NCBI GenBank assembly: GCA_900548225.1 | Contig: URJM01000095.1 | Location: 1-6,042, forward strand | Direction of reading: 5' to 3' | Length of the DNA: 6,042 nucleotides | Source: an uncultured bacterium | GTDB taxonomy: Bacteria > Verrucomicrobiota > Lentisphaeria > Oligosphaerales > Oligosphaeraceae | Shown here: one piece after another, positions 1 through 6,042 of the stretch | Position numbering within the stretch: the first letter of the stretch is position 1 | How the letters are laid out: every line of letters starts with the position of its first letter | The notes under the pieces: model-generated | Database searches by the model: none | What the model was told of the DNA's origin: nothing | The model's input: only the letters and a program-made list of their open reading frames with translations | Position numbers and translations under genes: made by a program

Positions 1-1
1 C

Positions 2-148
2 AAAGATTTTTCAACGAAATCCGGTTTAGTGCTACACTATTTTGCAAAACTCACACTTTCTGGCGTTATTGGAAGATTGGAGACAGAAACCGATATTGAT
101 AGTGTTGTTACACTCGTCATGGATGTAATAAAAAAACAGCAAAACTAA
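2..148 (+). CDS. C-terminal end of an unidentified protein (5'-truncated by the window edge)
   Basis: One frame is open from the window edge to a TAA at 146-148 and encodes the last 48 residues of a protein. The peptide is hydrophobic and helix-like (for example HYFAKLTLSGVIGRLET) and ends in a lysine/glutamine-rich tail. Its stop codon overlaps the ribosome binding site of the first TIR gene and its AT-rich composition matches the two genes that follow, so it is probably the first visible gene of the same operon. I do not recognise the family from this fragment. By position it could be the effector of a Thoeris-like system (ThsA with SIR2-SLOG or macro domains), but no diagnostic motif of those domains lies in the visible part, so that is only a hypothesis. 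Confidence 0.6.
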   Translation, partial: KDFSTKSGLVLHYFAKLTLSGVIGRLETETDIDSVVTLVMDVIKKQQN

Positions 149-153
149 GGAGG
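147..153 (+). promoter_or_regulatory. Strong Shine-Dalgarno site of the first TIR gene
   Basis: AAGGAGG lies 8 bases before the ATG at 162 and overlaps the stop codon of the upstream reading frame. It fixes the start of the first TIR gene and suggests translation coupled to the upstream gene. Confidence 0.8.
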
Positions 154-161
154 AAAGAATA

Positions 162-659
162 ATGGCAAAACGACAAGTGTTTTTCAGCTTTGAATATGGG
201 AAGGACGCATGGAGAGCCTCTCAAGTTCGGAATATGGGCAAAGTCAGTGACTCATCAACTTTTTCGGACAATGATTGGGAAGAAGTGAATAATAAGAGCG
301 ACAAAGAGATTAAGGCTTGGATTGATGACCAGATGGCTAAAAGATCCTGTATTGTCATTTTAATTGGCAAAACCACTTCTACACGCAAATGGGTAAAATA
401 CGAAATTGAAAAGGCATATGAGCTTAATAAGGGAATTGTGGGGATTTATATCCACAAGCTAAAAGATGAAAGCGGGAACCAAACGGACAAGGGCGCAAAT
501 CCGTTTTATTCTGTATATACCAATGATGGCGAAAGGTTGTCTAAGTATGTAACTTGCTTTGATTCAAATTATCAGACAAGCAAATACGTTTACGATGATA
601 TTTCAGACAATATTGAGGATTTAATAGAGGACGCTTTGAGTAACAAAGCACCACAGTGA
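162..659 (+). CDS. TIR-like domain protein, MTH538/DUF1863 (ThsB-like) family
   Basis: This 165-residue soluble protein is essentially a single TIR-like domain with no signal peptide or membrane segment. It opens with the first-strand motif QVFFSFEYGKDAWR (5-18), followed by QVRN (21-24), a WEEVNNKSDKEIKAWID stretch (39-55), the hydrophobic strand CIVILIG (63-69), and RKWVKYEIEKA (75-85). E81 is in the position of the TIR catalytic glutamate. The segment GIVGIYIHKLKD and the later KGANPF are also typical of the ThsB/DUF1863 group. Members of that group use NAD+ to make an ADP-ribose-derived signal after phage infection, which activates a partner effector (established for Thoeris ThsB). It is followed 10 bases later by a second, different TIR-like gene. 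AT-rich codon use sets it apart from topA and dprA. Family assignment is firm; the Thoeris role is inferred because no effector is seen. Confidence 0.88.
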   Translation: MAKRQVFFSFEYGKDAWRASQVRNMGKVSDSSTFSDNDWEEVNNKSDKEIKAWIDDQMAKRSCIVILIGKTTSTRKWVKYEIEKAYELNKGIVGIYIHKLKDESGNQTDKGANPFYSVYTNDGERLSKYVTCFDSNYQTSKYVYDDISDNIEDLIEDALSNKAPQ

Positions 660-662
660 GGG
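658..662 (+). promoter_or_regulatory. Shine-Dalgarno site deciding the start of the second TIR gene
   Basis: GAGGG overlaps the stop codon of the first TIR gene and lies 7 bases before the ATG at 670. This spacing favours ATG 670 over the in-frame TTG at 664, which would be only 1 base away. The resulting N-terminus (MAKNVF) also matches that of the neighbour (MAKRQVFF). Confidence 0.65.
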
Positions 663-669
663 CTTGACC

Positions 670-1263
670 ATGGCAAAGAATGTTTTTATTTCATTCCGTT
701 TTAGCGATGGAAACAGGTATAAGGAATACTTATCAGAGCTTTTTGACAAGTATAGTGATACTATTGATTATTCTGAAGATGTGGATCGTTCTCGAATGTC
801 AGACGTTACAATAAGGCAATATTTATATGGAAAGCTTCGTAGATCCAGCGTTACCATTGTTCTATTAACGCCATCAGCGGTTAATCACAAAAAGAACTGG
901 ATGGGGAACTACGACGATTGGATGTATGATGAAATCAGATACTCCCTTGAAAGCAGAGAAGGAAATCGTACAAATGGTCTTGTAGCAGTGTATACGCCGG
1001 AGGCTACTGACTTGCTTATAAATATTCAACCATCTGGAACGGTATCCGTTAACAATGTGGACAATCTGTTTAGAAAAAACATGATGAATGTTAAACCGCA
1101 GTACAAGAAAAATTCAAATCCCGGTATATTCAATAGGGATTATGATTCTTATTGCTCATTAATTGGATGGGAGGAATTTAAAAAAAATATCGGGAAATAC
1201 ATCAATATCGCGTCTGAAAAACGAGATAATATATATAGATTTGATATTACAAAAAGGCTATAA
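670..1263 (+). CDS. Second TIR-like domain protein, DUF1863/ThsB-like, with C-terminal extension
   Basis: The gene starts at ATG 670 and encodes 197 residues. The TIR-like fold shows as NVFISFRFSDGNRYKEYLSE (4-23), an acidic DYSEDVDRSR stretch (33-42), IRQYLYGKLRRSSVTIVLLTP (48-68) and DDWMYDEIRYSLESR (82-96). E88 stands where the catalytic glutamate is expected. The motif NGLVAVYTPE (102-111) is the usual closing strand of this subgroup. From about residue 112 onward there is a polar tail rich in asparagine and lysine, with a WEEFKKNIGKYINIA helix near the end (168-181). It is clearly diverged from the TIR protein just upstream, so the pair are two different sensors or enzymes rather than a recent duplication. 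Several ThsB proteins feeding one effector is a known Thoeris arrangement, each responding to different phages. No transcription terminator with a T-run is visible after it. Confidence 0.85.
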   Translation: MAKNVFISFRFSDGNRYKEYLSELFDKYSDTIDYSEDVDRSRMSDVTIRQYLYGKLRRSSVTIVLLTPSAVNHKKNWMGNYDDWMYDEIRYSLESREGNRTNGLVAVYTPEATDLLINIQPSGTVSVNNVDNLFRKNMMNVKPQYKKNSNPGIFNRDYDSYCSLIGWEEFKKNIGKYINIASEKRDNIYRFDITKRL

Positions 1264-1487
1264 AGAGCACCTGCCAGTGCCAGAATGCACCTTGTATCAA
1301 TCATTCGGTTCAAAGCCACAAAAACAACTCCAGGAAGGGCATAGCCGCGTAGCGGCGGCAGGATATTGGCCGTGACTGGAGGGAACGCCGCAGGCGCGAA
1401 CCAAACCCACGGCGAGGAGGGGGCCCGAGGCAGACCCCTTGTCAATACAACTCCTTCAACTTCATACCACCTCTTTCCCCTCGCCTG
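1264..1487. other. Noncoding GC-rich junction between the TIR cassette and topA
   Basis: No convincing gene is present. The left part (1264-1335) is of mixed composition. The middle (about 1336-1438) becomes abruptly very GC-rich and contains a small perfect hairpin (GCCGC-GTA-GCGGC, 1344-1356). Further complementary blocks, such as GCGGCG at 1352-1357 and CGCCGC at 1386-1391, could form larger folds. Short frames run through it on both strands, but none has a ribosome binding site or a recognisable product. The sharp change of base composition from the TIR genes suggests an intergenic repeat element or an insertion junction. I cannot tell which from one copy. Confidence 0.5.
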
Positions 1488-1510
1488 AAAAAGGGAGCTT
1501 CGCAGCTCCC
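1488..1510 (-). terminator. Rho-independent terminator of topA
   Basis: Read on the - strand, a 7-base-pair stem (GGGAGCT paired with AGCTCCC, 4-base loop) is followed at once by TTTTTC. It lies 27 bases past the topA stop codon. On the + strand the hairpin has no T-run after it, so it should not stop transcription coming from the TIR genes. Confidence 0.85.
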
Positions 1511-1536
1511 CTCACACTATCTCTCCCCTCTTCTAT

Positions 1537-4383
1537 TCAACTGTTTCTGGTATATTTGCATTCCGGATACCCGGTGCATCCAAGGAATGTCCGCCCTCTG
1601 AAGCGGATGCGCTTAAGGGGTTTTCCGCAATTTGGGCAGACCTCGCTGGTCTCCTCTGTTGACGACCTCCCCCCCTTTGTGGACTTGGCGGCTTCGATTC
1701 CGTCCAGCGCGCCCTCGGGAAGTTGTTCCGCATATCGTCCGAGGACCCCTGCAAGGGCATCGACCTGCTTTTGCGTGAGGACGCCGCGGTTGCCATACTG
1801 AGTCTTCAGAGAGGCCACGAACTTTTCGTCATCGAATGTGCGTTTTCCCCGGGATGAAGGCGGATTCCAGGTTTTGATTTGCGCGGCGAGGGCGAAGAGT
1901 CTTTCACAGAGTGCGTTCTCCTCGGCGGCATCGGGTGCGGGGGTGTCATGCGCGGCGTTCTCAGGGGCGTCCGTCTCCTGTGACGGCATCTCCGTATTCC
2001 ATCCGATCTTCGCAAAGAGCTCGCTGAGCGTCGGCAGCTTTCTCGCATACTTGAGGGCGAGTTTCCGGAGTGCTTCCCGCTGGGAATCCGAGAGCCCCTT
2101 TGTCACGGCGGCCTGACGGACGATTGACCGGAAGAACTTCCCGTCATCGAAGGAACGGCGCCCCCGCACTGCGGGCGGTTCGAATTCGAGCTTCTTCATT
2201 TCGTCGATCAACTCCTGCAACGCAGGTTCCACGCTGCTTCTAGCCGGGGCTGCCTGACGGCGCGCCTCCTCGGCGGCGGCATTTGCGGCAAGCTGCCCCT
2301 CCACCTCGGAGGCAAGCCCCAACTTCTCGATCTTTGCCTTGAGACCGGGATTCCTGGTCGAGTACCGCCCAATCATCCCAAGGAATGCGGCCATCTGACG
2401 TTCCGTGGGGGACTCCTTCATTTCGATGCGCCTGCGGAGGCTCTTCACAAAGGACTTGTCATTGAAGGCCCTGCGCGCGCCAGGAATCGGCGGGTCGTAT
2501 TCAAAATCCTCCGGGAAGGATTCGAGAAGTTCAGATAAGTTCTTCATATTCAATGAGATAGGTGCTGGACGGGCACCGCCGCCAGCGACCCACTTCTGAA
2601 ATTTCCCGTAGAAATCCCGCAGCATCTGGACCCAGTCGACCTTCCCCTCCTCGACCTCGTCAAGCCCCTTCTCCATTTCGGCAGTGAAGCCGACGTTGAA
2701 CAAATCGGGGAAACGCTCCACCAGGAAGTCGTTCACGCGGAACCCAAGCTCCGTGGGAACAAGCGAACTCTTCTCCTTGGAGACATAGGACCGGTCAAGG
2801 ATTGTCTTGACAATCGACGCAAAGGTCGACGGCCGCCCCACGCCATTCGACTCCAGTGCCTTGACAAGCGACGCCTCGGAGTAACGGCTCGGAGGCTGAG
2901 TGAAACACTGCTCCTTCTTCAGCTCCAGAAGGCTGCAAGACGCCCCCTTGGAGAGCTTCGGAAGCGACCCGGTAAGATTGTCCATCTCGTCCTCCTGCCC
3001 AAGATCCCGCATTGCATAGACCTTCAGGTATCCCGGAAAGACGGTCTCACGGGCGGCGGCACGGAATGTACAGACACATCCCCGGGACGGTTCGCCTGCC
3101 CTGCGGGGCTTCGCCTTCGCCTTTTCGTCCTCCCTCGGAGGCGGCGGCACGAGGGTCGCCAGGGCACCGCCCTGCGACTCGATTTCGATGGCGTGGTCAA
3201 TCTGGCGCGCATTTGCCATCTGGCTGGCGACAAAACGCTTCCAAATCAAACGATAGAGCTTCTGCTGGGGCGCGGTGAGATACTGCGCCACGGACTCGGG
3301 AGTCCGCTCCACATTCGTCGGGCGAATCGCCTCGTGCGCCTCCTGGGCACTCTTGCCTGAACGGTATCTGTTCGGAGTCGCGGGAACATATTCCTGGCCG
3401 TATGTCCTCCCGATGAATTCAAGGGCGGACTGCTGCGCCTCCCTGGCAATGTTCACCGAGTCGGTTCTCATATAGGTGATGAGACCGGAGGTCGTGCCGC
3501 CCAGGTCGATTCCCTCGTAGAGCTGCTGCGCAATCGACATGGTCTGGCTCGTCCCGAAATTGAAGGCGCCGCCTGCCGCCTGCTGTAGTGTGCTGGTGAT
3601 AAAGGGCGGAAGCGGATGCTGCTGACGCGGCGTGCTGGTGATGGATGAAACCTTGTGGGAGACGCCGCCGTCCTCCAGCGCGTCCGCAAGCGCCTGGCTC
3701 GTCGCCGCGTCAGGCAGATTCGCCTTGTCACCATTGATTTTCGTGAGCCTGGTCTTGAGGTGGATGTCACGGGCATTCTGCGGCGAAAAGAGCGCCTCCA
3801 TCGTCCAGTATTCGACGGGGGTGAATGCCTTGATTTCACGTTCGCGTTCAACAATCAACCGAAGCGCGACCGACTGGACGCGCCCCGCGCTCGTGTCCTT
3901 CTCGACGCTTCTCCAAAGCATCGGGCTCACCTGGTATCCAACGATGCGGTCCAGGACACGACGCGCCTGCTGCGCGTCGACAAGGGGCATCTCCACTACG
4001 CCAGGATTCTTGAAGGCATTCGCAATCGCAGACCGCGTGATTTCATGGTACGCAATGCGATGGAACTTCCCCTTCGTCGAACCCTTCAGGAGATTCTGAA
4101 GGTGCCATGCAATCGCCTCGCCCTCGCGGTCAGGGTCAGTCGCCAGGTAGATGTCGTCAGCCTGGGCGGCCGCCTTCTTCAAGGAGGGAATCACCTTCCT
4201 GCCATTCGCGGTGATGACATACTGGGGCTTGAAATTGTTGGCAAGGTCGACACCCAATGAACGCTGGGGAAGGTCGCTTACATGACCCATCGACGCCATG
4301 ACGGTGGTGTCACCCCCAAAAAGCTTGCCGATAGTCCGGGCCTTCGCCGGAGACTCCACAATCATCAAACTCTTTTTACTCAT
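1537..4383 (-). CDS. topA: DNA topoisomerase I (type IA) with a triplicated C-terminal domain
   Basis: The enzyme relaxes negatively supercoiled DNA by cutting and rejoining one strand through a tyrosine-DNA link. The 948 residues begin with a TOPRIM domain: MIVESPAKA with the acid at E10, and TDPDREGEA carrying D83, D85 and E87. SAGRVQSVALRL lies at 165-176. The active-site segment LITYMRTDS follows, with catalytic Y304 and R306, and then HEAIRPT (350-356) and GVGRPSTFASIV (515-525). The catalytic core ends near residue 600. After it come three diverged copies of a domain of about 75 residues (614-689, 721-794, 825-898), instead of the several zinc fingers of the E. coli type. The protein closes with one zinc ribbon, C916-C919-C936-C942. 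A short charged proline- and lysine-rich insertion (413-432) breaks the core. The gene lies 96 bases after dprA on the same strand and probably shares its transcript. The function is certain; the role of the C-terminal repeats is unknown, with DNA binding the likeliest. Confidence 0.97.
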   Translation of the reverse strand: MSKKSLMIVESPAKARTIGKLFGGDTTVMASMGHVSDLPQRSLGVDLANNFKPQYVITANGRKVIPSLKKAAAQADDIYLATDPDREGEAIAWHLQNLLKGSTKGKFHRIAYHEITRSAIANAFKNPGVVEMPLVDAQQARRVLDRIVGYQVSPMLWRSVEKDTSAGRVQSVALRLIVEREREIKAFTPVEYWTMEALFSPQNARDIHLKTRLTKINGDKANLPDAATSQALADALEDGGVSHKVSSITSTPRQQHPLPPFITSTLQQAAGGAFNFGTSQTMSIAQQLYEGIDLGGTTSGLITYMRTDSVNIAREAQQSALEFIGRTYGQEYVPATPNRYRSGKSAQEAHEAIRPTNVERTPESVAQYLTAPQQKLYRLIWKRFVASQMANARQIDHAIEIESQGGALATLVPPPPREDEKAKAKPRRAGEPSRGCVCTFRAAARETVFPGYLKVYAMRDLGQEDEMDNLTGSLPKLSKGASCSLLELKKEQCFTQPPSRYSEASLVKALESNGVGRPSTFASIVKTILDRSYVSKEKSSLVPTELGFRVNDFLVERFPDLFNVGFTAEMEKGLDEVEEGKVDWVQMLRDFYGKFQKWVAGGGARPAPISLNMKNLSELLESFPEDFEYDPPIPGARRAFNDKSFVKSLRRRIEMKESPTERQMAAFLGMIGRYSTRNPGLKAKIEKLGLASEVEGQLAANAAAEEARRQAAPARSSVEPALQELIDEMKKLEFEPPAVRGRRSFDDGKFFRSIVRQAAVTKGLSDSQREALRKLALKYARKLPTLSELFAKIGWNTEMPSQETDAPENAAHDTPAPDAAEENALCERLFALAAQIKTWNPPSSRGKRTFDDEKFVASLKTQYGNRGVLTQKQVDALAGVLGRYAEQLPEGALDGIEAAKSTKGGRSSTEETSEVCPNCGKPLKRIRFRGRTFLGCTGYPECKYTRNS
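1690..2544 (-). repeat. Three tandem diverged domain repeats inside TopA
   Basis: The units are at 2317-2544, 2002-2223 and 1690-1911, separated by linkers rich in alanine, glutamate and proline. At protein level they share the pattern PP..(R/A)G+R(S/T/A)F(D/N)D..F..S(L/I), then (L/P)(T/S)..Q..A(L/F)...(L/I)..Y and a final leucine/proline-rich stretch ending in a helix. Examples are RRAFNDKSFVKSL, RRSFDDGKFFRSI and KRTFDDEKFVASL. The DNA of the copies is well diverged, so the duplication is old. Confidence 0.85.
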
Positions 4384-4479
4384 ATATCCTAACGACTCCT
4401 TTTTGTCAAAAACATTGTAACGTGGCAGAATATACCCCGGCTAGAGCGGACGAATCTATATGGGGGCGCAACAGGAGCA
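4384..4479 (-). promoter_or_regulatory. dprA-topA spacer with topA ribosome binding site
   Basis: On the - strand AAGGAG (4396-4401) precedes the topA ATG at 4383 by 12 bases, longer than ideal. A weaker AGGA sits closer to the start. The ATG is nevertheless well supported, because the conserved TOPRIM motif begins only a few residues later. The spacer is more AT-rich than the flanking genes. I see no convincing promoter or terminator in it, which favours co-transcription with dprA. Confidence 0.45.
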
Positions 4480-5634
4480 TCACTGAAGCAAGACGCCCCT
4501 CCTGCCAGGAACACGGTTCACAAGCTTGCCAGGAAGCTGGCGGACCATCTGCCGGATCTCAAGCGTCAGCAATGCGCCAAGCACCGAGGAGACAGGCTCG
4601 CCAAGTTCCTCGACTATCTCGTCTATCTGCCGTTCGGAATCCCCAATGGCACTCCATATCCGGAATTCCAGGGGCTTCAAGGGCACTTCCTCGGAAACGG
4701 TCCGTGCATCACGAATCTTCTCCTCGCGCCGAAGCACGCTCTCACGCAGAGACGGCAACACCGAGAACTCCTCCCGGATGTCCTCGTATCTCTCCACAAG
4801 ACGGGCACCGTCACGGAGAAGCGCGTTGCAACCACTGGAGGTGACATCCCCCGCACGGCCCGGAACCGCAAAGACCGCACGACCCTGCTCAAGGGACTGC
4901 GCCGCCGTTATCAGACTCCCGGAATTCAGCCCCGCCTCAACGACAAGGGTGCCACGGGATAGGCCGGATATGATTCTGTTGCGCATCGGAAAGTTTCCCT
5001 TGGCAGGACGAGTCCCAAGGGAGAATTCACTCAAAAGCGCACCGCCAGAGGAGGCAATCCGACGCGCCAGCTCAAGGTTCTCGGGAGGGTAGATGCGGTC
5101 AAGGCCACAGCCAAGCACGGCTATTGTGCAACCACCAACATCCAACGCGGAAGTATGGCAGACTGTGTCAATCCCACGGGCAAGACCGGACACGACAATC
5201 CACCCAGCCATCGCAACCTGGGAGGCAAGCTGCTTCGCCATCGTCACGCCATACGAGGTGACGAAACGGCTGCCAACCATCGCCAGGGAGTCAAAGCTCC
5301 TGCTCAACGCCTGGATGTCACCACGGACATACAGGCAAATCGGAGGGTCGTGGATGTCGAGAAGCTGCCTGGGATAAGAGGGATCCTCAAAGGTGACTAT
5401 CGAAACCCCGGCAAGCTGCGCATAACGCTCCTCGCCTGGCAAATCGCAGTTCTCCTCCCAGGAATGAAGGACGGATATGCACTTCTCACCCAAACGTGGA
5501 ACCCGACGCAGACGCTCCACTGACGCGCCAAGTATCTCCTGCGGTTCGGAAAAATACTGCATCAGCGAACGCAGACGACACGGCCCCACCTCGGGCAAAA
5601 GATTCAATGCAATAAGCGCCTCTCTCCTGGTCAT
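4480..5634 (-). CDS. dprA: DNA-processing protein DprA (Smf)
   Basis: DprA binds single-stranded DNA taken up during natural transformation, protects it and loads RecA onto it; it acts in the cytoplasm. The 384 residues match the usual family length. An N-terminal helix-hairpin-helix-like region (about 8-55, with LLPEVGP and RVPRLGE) is followed by the Rossmann-fold core (about 75-285). The core shows PPICLYVRGD (97-106), the phosphate-binding MVGSR (119-123), SGLARGID (149-156), GCGLDRIYPPEN (175-186), FPMRNRIISGLS (215-226) and VVEAGLNSGSLITA (231-244). The C-terminal region (about 318-370, LKPLEFRIWSAIG to LTLEIRQMV) has the winged-helix pattern found in many DprA proteins. The ATG at 5634 is preceded by GGAAG at a spacing of 7 bases. 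It is intact and lies upstream of topA on the same strand. Presence of dprA alone does not prove competence, since it is nearly universal. Confidence 0.96.
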   Translation of the reverse strand: MTRREALIALNLLPEVGPCRLRSLMQYFSEPQEILGASVERLRRVPRLGEKCISVLHSWEENCDLPGEERYAQLAGVSIVTFEDPSYPRQLLDIHDPPICLYVRGDIQALSRSFDSLAMVGSRFVTSYGVTMAKQLASQVAMAGWIVVSGLARGIDTVCHTSALDVGGCTIAVLGCGLDRIYPPENLELARRIASSGGALLSEFSLGTRPAKGNFPMRNRIISGLSRGTLVVEAGLNSGSLITAAQSLEQGRAVFAVPGRAGDVTSSGCNALLRDGARLVERYEDIREEFSVLPSLRESVLRREEKIRDARTVSEEVPLKPLEFRIWSAIGDSERQIDEIVEELGEPVSSVLGALLTLEIRQMVRQLPGKLVNRVPGRRGVLLQ

Positions 5635-5641
5635 AATAAAA

Positions 5642-5646
5642 CTTCC
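5642..5646 (-). promoter_or_regulatory. Ribosome binding site of dprA
   Basis: GGAAG on the - strand ends 7 bases before the ATG at 5634 and supports that start over internal alternatives. Confidence 0.55.
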
Positions 5647-5673
5647 ACTCGCAACAAATCACGCAACAACACA

Positions 5674-5701
5674 AAAATAGCCACACTCCAAACCATTTCA
5701 A
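5674..5701 (-). promoter_or_regulatory. Possible sigma70-type promoter of dprA-topA
   Basis: On the - strand TTGAAA (5696-5701, five of six matches to the -35 consensus) is separated by 16 bases from TATTTT (5674-5679, four of six matches to the -10 consensus). It lies in an AT-rich stretch and would give a leader of roughly 30 bases before dprA. This is a pattern match only. Confidence 0.35.
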
Positions 5702-6042
5702 ACAAACGGAAGAAAAGTCGCAACAATCATATCCGCCCCAGGCACAAACACCGGATAACACACATAATTATTTGCAGTGCAATATGTTATGCACATCGGA
5801 GATTTCAACGGGCGAATCCACACACAGACATCCCTCCGCTCCGCCGGCATGGAGAACGGCGCCCCGCCACAGGCGCCCCATCTGCGCCGCAGAAATTCGC
5901 GGGGCTGTTTCCGACGTGGTGAATACCCACCCCGCAGACACTCCATTTGCGCCGGTGAAGGCGAATGCTCCAACCACCATGACTTTGATGAATATCCTCC
6001 CGTTTATTTGAAATACGGCTGAAGGGGGGTATGCTGGGGCGG
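5702..6042. other. Region upstream of dprA with no defensible gene
   Basis: The part nearest dprA (to about 5790) is AT-rich; the rest is GC-rich. On the - strand one frame is open from the window edge (6040) to a TAA at 5768-5770. It includes an ATG at 5980 and reads as a moderately hydrophobic peptide (MVVGAFAFTGANGVSAGW...). It could be the tail of a gene that begins outside the window, but I recognise no family. A GGGAGG site lies 15 bases before the ATG, too far to be persuasive. A second - strand frame is also open to the edge and no better. The 8-base sequence GGCGCCCC occurs twice, at 5858-5865 and 5872-5879, and a small hairpin (TCTGC-GCC-GCAGA) sits at 5881-5893. Confidence 0.35.

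Noticed and set aside
664..669. TTG at 664 as the start of the second TIR gene
   Set aside because: It leaves only 1 base between the GAGGG site and the start codon, whereas ATG 670 has ideal spacing and gives an N-terminus like that of the neighbour.
1149..1445. A 98-codon - strand frame across the junction region
   Set aside because: It overlaps the end of the second TIR gene in antisense and has no ribosome binding site or recognisable domain; the proline-rich product reflects the GC-rich junction sequence.
3655..4260. A 201-codon open frame on the + strand
   Set aside because: It lies wholly opposite the catalytic core of topA, is arginine-rich as expected of an antisense frame in GC-rich DNA, and matches no family.
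4463..4499. Inverted repeat GGGGCG/CGCCCC around the dprA stop codon as a terminator
   Set aside because: The stem is only 6 base pairs with a 25-base loop, overlaps the coding end, and has no T-run after it on the - strand.
4526..5092. A 188-codon open frame on the + strand
   Set aside because: It is antisense to the conserved Rossmann and winged-helix parts of dprA; the serine/arginine-rich product is typical of a shadow frame.
5858..5879. Two copies of GGCGCCCC six bases apart as an operator or repeat array
   Set aside because: Two short copies in GC-rich DNA are easily due to chance, and no regulator gene or promoter is tied to them.

Overview
The window has two compositionally different halves that converge near position 1490. 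Positions 1-1263 are AT-rich and carry, on the + strand, the tail of an unidentified gene followed by two tandem genes for TIR-like (MTH538/DUF1863, ThsB-like) proteins. This is the layout of a small anti-phage defence cassette, most like Thoeris, in which TIR proteins make a cyclic or modified ADP-ribose signal for an effector. The expected effector (ThsA) is not identifiable here. The truncated gene that ends immediately upstream of the first TIR gene is the obvious place to look for it.

Positions 1537-5634 are GC-rich and carry two housekeeping genes on the - strand in the order dprA then topA, a common bacterial neighbourhood. DprA is the DNA-processing protein that protects incoming single-stranded DNA and loads RecA. 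TopA is a type IA DNA topoisomerase. A probable sigma70-type promoter and ribosome binding site precede dprA, and a clear intrinsic terminator follows topA. TopA has a conventional catalytic core, but its C-terminal third is unusual: three diverged copies of a domain of about 75 residues, followed by a single four-cysteine zinc ribbon.

Between the two halves (1264-1487) lies a noncoding, very GC-rich, hairpin-containing stretch that may be a dispersed repeat or the scar of the cassette's arrival. Positions 5702-6042, upstream of dprA, hold no gene I can defend. One - strand frame stays open from the window edge to 5768 and might be the tail of another gene.

The organism is a bacterium with a fairly GC-rich core genome. 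The shape of TopA and the neighbourhood make me think of the Verrucomicrobiota/Lentisphaerota group, but this is a weak guess that the sequence does not prove. The AT-rich TIR genes look horizontally acquired next to a stable core operon.
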